From Medicago truncatula (taxonomy: Eukaryota; Streptophyta; Magnoliopsida; Fabales; Fabaceae): DNA of 64,000 nucleotides. Positions within the stretch are counted from its first letter, which is position 1; the number at the start of each line of letters is the position of its first letter. Where the stretch lies: positions 5,905,001-5,969,000 of the forward strand of contig NC_053047.1 in NCBI RefSeq assembly GCF_003473485.1, given 5' to 3'. The translations under genes were made by a program, and so were the position numbers. The notes beneath the pieces were generated by a model, which was not told the origin of the DNA, did not search any database, and was given only the letters and a program-made list of their open reading frames with translations. Shown one piece after another: positions 46,217 through 54,852 of this stretch.

Positions 46217-48324
46217 ATGGATATCTGTCCGATTAAGAATCAATGTCAGTCCAACCCGCCATTCACGCCGGTGTTGATTCCTGACGAACTCATCGTCGAA
46301 ATCCTATCGTTCCTTAGCGTGAAAACCATCGCACGATTCAAGTGCGTGAACAAGTCATGGAACACTCTCATCTCCAATCCAACTTTCACCGAAATGCACC
46401 TTAAGAAGTCATCACAAAACCCTCACTTCATACTCACATCAACTCGGAATCACCCTGTAAAGCATGTCGTATCCTTACCTGTGCATTGTTTACTCGAGAA
46501 TGTGTCAGTCACTATTGCCGGTGACACTTGCCACAATTCGAAAGAAGAAAGTTGGCAGGTCGTTGGCTCCTGCAACGGATTGCTCTGTTTGCTTTTCGAT
46601 TCTATCTTTGGCATACACACAAAGTACTTCTTCTGTTTATGGAATCCTGCAACGAGGACAATGTCTGACGAATTAGGTTTGTTTTTGGACTATGAGTCTT
46701 TATTGGGCCCTTTCAAGTTCAGTTTCGGTTGTGATTATTTAACTGGAACATACAAGGTAGTGGCACTTAATACAGAAAGTAATGAAGAGAAAGAGACCGA
46801 GACCGAAGGTTTATGGAGAAGCAAGGTGAGGGTTTTCAGTTTGGGTGATTTTTGTTGGAGAGAGATTCAAAGTTTTCCTTTGGTTCCTCTTATCGGGAAT
46901 GATGGTGTGCATTTGAGTGGAACGGTTAATTGGCTAGCTATTCACGGTGACTATGTTGGACTTTCTGATGGAGAAACAGTTCAAGCTTCAATTCCTCACG
47001 TTCAGCAATTTGTGATTGCTTCTCTTGATCTTTCAACAGAGACGTACAACCGGCTTTTGCTTCCAAAGGATTTTAATGAGGTGCCATGCGTTGAGCCATC
47101 TCTTCGGGTTCTGATGGATTGTCTTTGCTTTTCGCATGATTTCAAGAGAACCGAATTTGTTATATGGCTGATGAAGGAGTTTGGAGTCCAAGAGTCTTGG
47201 ACTCAGTTATTTAGATTTGAATATGTTAATCTTCAAATGCAGAACATTCCGATCAAAGACGACTGGGATTTACTTGGATACATGACATGTGATACTCCAT
47301 TGTTACCTTTGTACCTTTCGAAGAATGGAGATACATTGATCTTGACAAATGATAAAGACAAAAGAGTAATTATCTATAATCGGAGAGATAAGAGAGTAGA
47401 GAGAATTGGAATTTCCAACAAAATAAGTTGGTTCTCCGCCATTGATTACATTGAAAGCTTGGTTTCGACTCATTGGAAGTAAGTTCTCTTCTATCATTTT
47501 CAATTGTTTGAATCTATGTGTAAATATTTCATATGATAGCTTGGGTTGATTATACTGGAGAATGATTATTTATTGATCATTGTTATCGGTTTGGAAATCT
47601 ACTGGATTAAATGAATTTGTTTTGGTTTATATTAAATATAGGCTAGAAGTTGATTCTCACAAAAGAATTTGTTCAAAACTCTTGTCTGCATTTTCCAGAA
47701 AAAAGTTAAACACAGGTGAAACTCACATTGATCTGGACTTAAAAAACCCTTTATAACACAAAGTTGAAGGTGGGATCCTAGAAAGAGGTTGTTGATGAGC
47801 AAATGGGAGACTTATACAGGTTCATTGGACCTGTTGTTCAGTAGATAGATCAGAACAAGAAAAACCATTTAAGTTGAATAGACAAAGTAATCCTAAAACG
47901 ATGTTTAGGGCTCTACTATCTAAGTCTTTTAAGCTATATACTTGTGGCCATTTGATATTTTTCTTGGTCTAATTTTACCCCCCTGCAGTGCACACCCATG
48001 CTAATTTCTAAAGTGAGAATTATTTTATCTCTATACCTAGTTATAGTGATATTGTAATAATTACGCAACCCCGGTAAAGCCTATGGTACGGGCATTGATT
48101 CGTGGCCTCATGGTTGAAGCTAATTTCTTTCTTTGTTTACTTACGAATATAGATGGACTTTATCATTATGCATTCATTTTTTCCGTTTCTGTTTTTATTT
48201 TATGTTGTGTATTGTTGGTTCACTTCTAGTCTAATGGTTTTTAAATTATAGGTCAGGAGATATAGAGGAAGAGGGAGATGAAGAGGGGGATGAGGAGGAG
48301 GAGGAGGAAGCGCATTCATTATGA
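46217..48324 (+). CDS. F-box protein (F-box/FBA type), 444 aa spliced; 421 aa if the intron is retained
   Basis: Likely substrate-recognition subunit of an SCF ubiquitin ligase. The start at 46217 (MDICPIKNQCQ) places the F-box 20 residues in (LIPDELIVEILSFLSVKTIA ... CVNKSWNTLISNP, residues 20-60), the usual position. An in-frame upstream ATG at 46139 would add an atypical hydrophobic leader. The C-terminal part has the F-box-associated pattern (GSCNGLLCLLF, LWNPATRTM, FSFGCDYLTGTYKVVAL, LSGTVNWLA). Exon 1 ends at 47478 inside TGGAAGTAAGT, where donor and stop codon TAA overlap. Splicing to 48252 (acceptor TTATAG) restores a frame ending in an acidic run and stop at 48322. An unspliced transcript stops at 47482. 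The target substrate is unknown. Confidence 0.85.
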
Positions 48325-48842
48325 AAGGACGAGGATCAACCAAGAGACATTACTCTTGGAGTTTTTGGAGTGGATGATTTGTGCTAGATTATGATTATGT
48401 ATTATGATAAAAAAATAAATAATAAAAAAAGGAACAAAGTATGAAAATAGTAATCTTCATTGTCATCTGGGTTTTTTTTAGGGTTTGAAAACATGAACTT
48501 TGTAAAGCCAGCGCACTTGTGTTTTCATTTTGACTCAAAAATGCTAATATATTTTTTGTTTCGAAGATGTATGAAGTGAATCCATTGAATTGTTTCAGTA
48601 AGCTGAACTCTCAGTTGCTTCGCAGTTTTAATAATTTTCCTGTGGTATGCAACTCAGCTTTTGTTCTTCCAGTTGAACCATTCTTGAATCTTGAATATGT
48701 ATGGACTTTTAATTTTCACACATTATTTATACATATACATTAATTTTAAATCCAAATAATAGAATGAACTGATCTAAATCCAAATTACAAATCAAATCAT
48801 ATAACTACAACAAGAAATGCAAAGTTTACCAATACTTTCCTC
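48325..48842. other. Between convergent F-box and membrane-anchored protein genes
   Basis: 3'UTR space for two genes transcribed towards each other. It is AT-rich, with AATAAA-like signals (AAAAATAAATAATAAAA near 48410). No gene. Confidence 0.5.
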
Positions 48843-49541
48843 CTATGTTGGAACAAGAAAACTTGTTTGTTCCCCATATTCAAAACAACCAGAAAGATTT
48901 ACCATAATAAACCCCATCAAAATCATGCCAATGCAAACTCCACTAACCAATGCACAACAATTCTTCCCAAATCCACTTTTTCCTCTTCCTTCTCTTTTCA
49001 ATTTCCTACACTTGTTTTCCTTTTCTTTTAAACAAGATTCAATTTTCATACCAAAATCTTCAAAAGAATCCTCAGCATCTTGAAAATAAAATGTTCCAAT
49101 TTTCCCACCACCAACATTGCTCTTTTCACCAATTTTCCCCACCCCATTTCTTCTAAATTTCTCAATAGCCTTCTCACCAACAATCATACCATTCTCATCA
49201 AGTGTCTCATCATTCAAACATGACTCATTAAAAGAAGATGTAGAATCAGAATTGGATATAGAATCTTTGTCGAATTCCGGATTCGAAAATGTTGTGAAAT
49301 GTGAAATAGAATCCTTGTCTCTATCATTAAAAGAATTCTTCAATGATTTGAACCTTTGGTAACATTGGTTCAAATGTGGATTTGATGATGGGTCAGATGA
49401 TTCAAATTCAGCATGTATAAGGTTTGACATGAATGCAAATTTTTGTTCTATTTCTTCTTGTGAATTTGGATCACGTAGTATTCCTTCAGTGAGAATTGAT
49501 TCGAGTTCTTTGAGTTTTGCTTTCAAAACCAATTCAGACAT
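48843..49541 (-). CDS. Protein of unknown function with C-terminal membrane segment, 232 aa, single exon
   Basis: Intact intronless frame with a proper ATG at 49541 and a TATA box about 112 nt upstream. Residues 1-75 are predicted mostly helical (MSELVLKAKLKELESILTEG, EEIEQKFAFMSNLIHAEF). Residues 75-125 form a Ser/Asp/Asn-rich linker. A basic stretch (EKENKCRKLKREGRGKSG) precedes one hydrophobic segment (CCALVSGVCIGMILMGFIM, about residues 194-215) and a short tail ending FLVPT. The layout suggests a tail-anchored or single-pass protein. I do not recognise a named family; similar small plant proteins of unknown function exist. It is convergent with the F-box gene. Coding is supported by length, codon regularity and promoter. 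Confidence 0.75.
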   Translation of the reverse strand: MSELVLKAKLKELESILTEGILRDPNSQEEIEQKFAFMSNLIHAEFESSDPSSNPHLNQCYQRFKSLKNSFNDRDKDSISHFTTFSNPEFDKDSISNSDSTSSFNESCLNDETLDENGMIVGEKAIEKFRRNGVGKIGEKSNVGGGKIGTFYFQDAEDSFEDFGMKIESCLKEKENKCRKLKREGRGKSGFGKNCCALVSGVCIGMILMGFIMVNLSGCFEYGEQTSFLVPT

Positions 49542-49653
49542 TTTTTGAGTGACACAAAAGTTTTTGTTTTTTGAAGTTTCTGTTACTTGTGTGTGTGTGT
49601 TTTTTGGATTTCAAAAGTGGGTGTTGTGTTTGTGAAAACGGTCTAGAAGTTTT

Positions 49654-49662
49654 CTATTTATA
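49654..49662 (-). promoter_or_regulatory. TATA box of the 48843-49541 gene
   Basis: TATAAATAG on the - strand, about 112 nt before the ATG, at the usual distance for a plant TATA promoter with an 80-nt leader. It lies immediately next to the hairpin at 49666. Confidence 0.6.
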
Positions 49663-49665
49663 AGT

Positions 49666-49804
49666 GGTAACCGTAGCACTTGCGTGACATTGACCAACCA
49701 CAATATCACAAGTGGTTTGCTTTTCTCTCTCACAAATTTTTTTTGTTTGTCTGTACACTTGTGATATTGTGGTTGGTCAATGTCACCCAAGTGCTATCCG
49801 GTAA
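49666..49804. repeat. 49-nt-arm hairpin in promoter of the 48843-49541 gene
   Basis: Arms 49666-49714 and 49756-49804 are inverted copies with few mismatches (GACATTGACCAACCACAATA mirrored by TATTGTGGTTGGTCAATGTC), loop 41 nt. Either a tiny MITE or a transcribable hairpin. Confidence 0.85.
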
Positions 49805-50948
49805 CTGTAATCTCTGCATATATCTCAACATGTATAAATATCTCATCTCTTGAACAGATAGAAGTGGAGGACGGTTATCAAATTTCAAAATTAAAGTATA
49901 TGTGAGAGGGAGTAGACATTGAAAATGTGAATGTCATTAAAATTCTTCAGGGACTATATGCACCTTTTTTTGCAATTAGGGTTATGCTAACAAGTATGCA
50001 TAGAAGAATCATAATAAGGTTGCAATAAAAGTAGGGTTGATATTAAACACAATCATAGATAATCGACTAACATAAGTAATTTAGTAATAGTCAGACACAT
50101 TTCAAACAAATTTATTGTTCCAATTTTTTTTTTTTTAATACGTAATTCTTGTAAAACACTCTTCTTATAAAAAGGGACAGAGGGAGTATTTATTAAAATG
50201 CTTCTATTCTTCAACATTTTAAATTTTTAATTATAGTTGCATCTTGTTGACTTTGCAATCAAATCCTTGAAAATGACCTACATTTTAATGATTAAACTTG
50301 AAACGTGATGGATATTATATTATTGACGCAAATCATTGGTGAATATTATAATATGCACCCAATTTTTTTATTCTTCATGACTTTCAATTTCAATCCATAC
50401 TTTTACTATGCACTCTGCTTTTTTAAATAGATAAAATGGCAAACAAACTCGCACACAACTGCAAGGTTTTAAAGTAGAACTCGAATGAAAGTGTCCAACT
50501 TAAGAACATCGGCATTTCTAGTTTAGATAGGTCGTACGAACCATCAAAAAGAAGAGAATTGCAATAATGTCTGTAATTAGTATTTGTCATCCATGAGGTG
50601 TCAACTCAGTGGTAATGGTAAGAGTTTGACCTTGTAACCGATGAAAGATATTTGTAAAATGATCATTAATATCACTTTAATAAATGATTATTGAAACATA
50701 TGTCTCCATCTTTCTCTTGCTTCAAATTATCATGCCTTTGTTTTGTTTTTCAGTTTCATTTTCGTAAGATTTCTTGAACTCAATATTTCTATGTTTGTTT
50801 GATTAAGTTCTTATTTTGTTATTGATATTTGGGTTCTGAATTATGATAATATAGTTTTTGACAGAATGTCAAAAGGCTAATCTGAAATTTAGAGAGAAGG
50901 AGAAGACAATTGAAAGAGGAGAGAGAAAGAGAAACTTGAAAGCTGAAA
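49805..50948. other. 5' flank of transporter copy 4
   Basis: No gene. From about 50340 it is homologous to the copy 1 and copy 2 flanks. A tRNA-like stretch lies at 50590-50645 and the region just before the ATG is purine-rich (GAGAGAAAGAGAAAC). Confidence 0.55.
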
Positions 50949-53593
50949 ATGACAATTGAAACTCTTGTAGAGAATAGGAAAACAAGGAAGAAGAAGGAAG
51001 TGGTTGATGGAAATGTACCTTTGTTACCTAAGGCACAAGAAACAAATGTTGATTATCATGAATTTAATAGAGCTTCATTTTCAGGAGCTGTTTTCAATTT
51101 GTCAACCACAGTCATTGGTGCCGGAATCATGGGCTTGCCTGCTTGTGTCAGAAAGTTGGGGATGGTACCTGGTCTTCTTGCCATAATCCTCACAGCATTA
51201 CTAACAGAAAAGTCAATTGAGTTTGTGATTAGGTTTTCGAGGGCAGGGAATCTTTCTTCCTATGGAAGTCTTATGGGGGATGCCTTTGGGAAATACGGAA
51301 AAATATCGGTGGAGATATGTATTGTAATCGGTAACACTGGTATGCTGATTGTTTACATGATCATTGTTGGTGAGACCATATTCTTAATTCTAGTGTTTTA
51401 AAATTATATAGATGTAATCCGATTTGGTTTTGTGTGATTCAGTTTCGTTTTGTTCGTATTTGTAGGCGATGTCATTTCAGGAACAACTTCAAGTGGAATT
51501 CACCATCCTGGTATACTTGAAGGATGGTTTGGTGTCCATTGGTGGACCGGGCGTACATTTGTTCTTGTTTTTGCAACACTTGCTGTGTTTGCACCTTTGG
51601 TCAGCTTTAAGCGGATTGGTTAGTGATTTTGCTTTTCTTGTATTAATTGGTTGAAAATCGAAACATGTAGTTAGGAGTCACTTATTAAACAAATTATTAC
51701 TGAAACGGCCATAGATTTGACGACAATGTTAGGAAGATGACTCAAACGATGGACGGTAATGGTATGGATGAAAGTTTCCATTTCATTGTTTGTATATTGA
51801 ACAAATTGGTCTATCTATGAAAATGTTTTGTTGCTAAGTTGTTTGGTTTGTTACCAAATGAAATAGAGTGCTTGCTACTTCACCACTTTTCATATTTTTA
51901 CTTGACGGGGTTAGATTTTTTTTTTTTTTTTTTTTATATTAATGAATTGGATCGAAATATGGTTTGCGATAGAACATGATAGCGTAATTTGATCCACGTA
52001 GCCGACCCCACTCAGTGGGATAAGGCTTGGTTCTGTTGTTATTAGTTTTAAGCCGACTGTTTGTGCTTTTGTACTGGTGCTCAACTGTATCCATGCAATG
52101 CAACACTTCTATGACAGATTTAACTGCATTCTCTGTGGTTATTGCAGATTCATTGAGATTCACGTCTGCATTGTCAGTTGGATTAGCAGTTGTTTTCCTT
52201 ATCATAGCCGTGGGGATCTCAACTATCAAGATTATTAGCGGGGGCATTGAGATTCCCAGACTCTTCCCGATCATTACTGATGTAGATTCTGTTTTTGATC
52301 TATTCACGGTAGCTCCTGTGCTGATGACTGCATACATCTGTCACTTTAATGGTAAGAAAATCTTTTTTCCTTAGAACCTGGTTGCGCTGTTTTAATGTTT
52401 TTATTACTCATGATCTATGAAGCATTGAGGCAGACACTGGACACGACACTGACACGTCGGTAATAATTTTATCACATGCATATATCGGACACCGGCAACT
52501 CCTTCAATTAGAAGTGTAGGTGCTACAAAGCTCATAATAGACCTGTGTAATTATAAGTTGGTTATGTATTTGCATGAAGAAGGTTAAGGTCTTTTGACTA
52601 CTTAGTCCATAAGCATAGTCTCATTCCATGTCCATCTTATTTGAAAAGAAACCATAGTCAATTTTCGATGAACTAAAAATTGAAATCCAGAATATTTTGG
52701 TTAATTTTTGGTCATACACCATTAGTCAGAAATGTTAACAACATGATGAATAATAATAATACATTTTGTAGTTTTTGCTTGGTTGCTTGATGGGGTTGTA
52801 TTTGTGTGCTCTTTATTTGCAGTTCATAGCATAGATAATGAACTGGAGGATTCCTCACGGATGAGCGGGGTTGTGTGTACTTCCCTTACTCTATGCTCTT
52901 CGGTGTACTTACTGACAAGCTTCTTTGGGTTCCTTCTATTTGGTGAAGGAGTTCTTGATGATGTTCTTGCCAATTTTGATACTGATCTTGGAATTCCCTT
53001 CGGTTCTGCGCTCAATGATGCTGTTCGTTTGAGCTATGCTGCGCATCTTGTCCTTGTATTTCCTGTAATTTTCTATGCATTGAGGGTCAACTTAGATGGT
53101 CTAATATTTTCCTCATCAAGAAGACCTTTGGTTGTTGATAACTTCAGATTTGCATCAATTACTATTTCCCTTGTTGGCATTATCTTCCTCGGAGCAAATT
53201 TCATACCGAACATTTGGGTTATTTTCCAGTTCACTGGAGCAACAGGTGCTGTTTGTGTAGGATTCGTTTTTCCAGCTGCAATCACTCTGAGGTGAGTTTG
53301 GTCACAAAATTCATTTAGTTCTGTAATGAATTTTTCTTTATAGTATGGTTTTACTTTTATTTTTTGTAATGGTATCAGAGTTCTAATATACTTATCTTTC
53401 CCTTATCAGAGTTCTAATAATTAACTAACGAAAAAATAATTATTAATTAAGCATTTTCTTTTCCGTCAGGGATCGATACAACATAGCAACTAAAACCGAC
53501 AAGATTTTGGCTGTCCTTATGATAGTGCTGGCAGTCTTCTCAAATGCTGTGGCTATATACAGTGATGCTTCTGCTTTGATCAACAAGAATTGA
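50949..53593 (+). CDS. AVT6-type amino acid transporter, copy 4 (456 aa, 5 exons)
   Basis: Fourth paralogue. Exons 50949-51369, 51466-51618, 52148-52351, 52823-53291, 53470-53593 (421/153/204/469/124 nt; 1371 nt, 456 aa). The N-terminus MTIETLVENRKTRKKKEVV most resembles copy 1. Exon 4 most resembles copy 3. Part of exon 3 (TDVDSVFDLF) is shared with copy 2. It has IEIPRLFPI where the others have IGMPRLFPV, and SHFNG-type sequence (CHFNG) where the others have CHYNG. The intron 2 donor is GTTAGT instead of GTGAGT. It ends early at NKN because a G-to-T change makes a TGA. Intron 2 carries a non-LTR retroelement tail and intron 3 a MITE. A 370-bp foldback element lies about 300 nt downstream. 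The frame is intact. Confidence 0.9.
51939..52052 (+). repeat. Non-LTR retroelement tail in intron 2 of transporter copy 4
   Basis: CCACGTAGCCGACCCCACTC then AGTGGGATAAGGCTTGG and TTGTTGTT: the usual 3' end of plant RTE-like LINEs or their SINEs. Preceded by a T-run at 51919-51935. Confidence 0.6.
52415..52536. repeat. MITE fragment, CGACAC family (copy e) in intron 3 of copy 4
   Basis: Starts CTATGAAGCATTGAGGCAG, contains GGACACGACACTGACACG, ends GTGTAGGTGCTACAAAG. Absent from intron 3 of the other copies. Confidence 0.6.
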
Positions 53594-53896
53594 ACTTAAT
53601 GTGAGTGATATCTCGATTTGATAGCTCAGATTACAGGTATTTCCATATTTTCAGATAAAAGGAACACAATTTGTAGTGGTTATATAAATTTAATTTTTTT
53701 TAGGGTTTGATTATCATATAAACAAAGCTACCATGTGTAAAATGTTCTTGAAAAGCATGTGAAGGCCTGCAACATGTTCAACCTTGTTTGTAATAGAATA
53801 GGGTTATTTGAACATCACAAATCCGACACCGTATATGGATGTGGTATAAAAACATGCTCAACTGTCGACATGATTGAAAGAGAGAAAATAAATAAA

Positions 53897-54266
53897 AGGT
53901 CAAATACCTCCCTGGGTCCTTTAAGTTTCACGTTTGTTTCAGATAGATCCTTTAAGTTTCTAAGGTTTCAGATATGTCCTTTAAGTTTTAAGTTTGTTTC
54001 GGATAGGTCCTTTAAGTTTCTAAGGTTTCAGATAGGTCCTTTAAGTTTCGAGTTGGTTTCAGATAGGTCAGTTCTATCAAATCAACTTTGGCTTAACGGA
54101 GGTTGATAGAAAAGACCTATATGACTCTGAAACAAACTCGAAACTTAAATGACTTATCCGAAACAAACTTCAAACTAATTAAAGGACCTATCTAAAACCT
54201 TAGAAACTTAAAGAATTTATCTGAAATAAATATGAAACTTAAAGGATCTGGGGAGGTATTTAGCCT
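53897..54266. mobile_element. 370-bp foldback MITE downstream of transporter copy 4
   Basis: Ends AGGTCAAATACCTCC and GGAGGTATTTAGCCT. Arms contain repeated GGTCCTTTAAGTTTC units (about five on the left) mirrored by GAAACTTAAA on the right. AAATAAA occurs on both sides, and the corresponding place in the flank of copy 3 (about 38110-38125) is an uninterrupted empty site. Confidence 0.85.
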
Positions 54267-54433
54267 AAATAAAAACAAGAAACGGTGTCCGACAACATAT
54301 TTGTTCTCAATATTTAATTCATATTTGTTCTCAATATTTAATTCTATTGTAATATTCTTTTTGATGTGGTAAATCAGAAGATTCTTATTGAATGTGCTTC
54401 CATTTCCCACACTTCATATCCTTCATAAGAAAT

Positions 54434-54852
54434 TGTATGCACAAATTTACTTTCAACACATCAACAAACCATGCACTCCTCAAATCCTCTAGAGCTAAAA
54501 AGCTAAATGCATAATAGCCATTTCCTATGGTGATCATCTTCCATTGTTCCAGAGGATTTAAGAGAGTAGTTTATATAACTTAGCTCGCAAGTAACTAGTT
54601 TTGGTAGATAAATCTACTTTGGAGAGCAATATAGCATGAATTTTTTTTTAAACCTTGAATACATCTTTCCTACTCTTCTTCAAAAATCTTGATTGCAATT
54701 GTTGATGTGATAAATGTGAATTAGAAGTCATACATTAGATTAGATGAGAAAATAGATATTGAGCAATATAAGTTAAGGGACCCATATACCTAATGTCTTA
54801 AGGGTTTTAGTGAAGATATGATGTCAAAAATTACTTGTGTGGTTATTCTTAT
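54434..54852. repeat. Duplicated 3' flank shared with transporter copy 3
   Basis: Matches 38822-39240 with scattered differences, which shows that the duplicated unit of copies 3 and 4 extends at least 1.2 kb past the stop codon. Confidence 0.75.
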
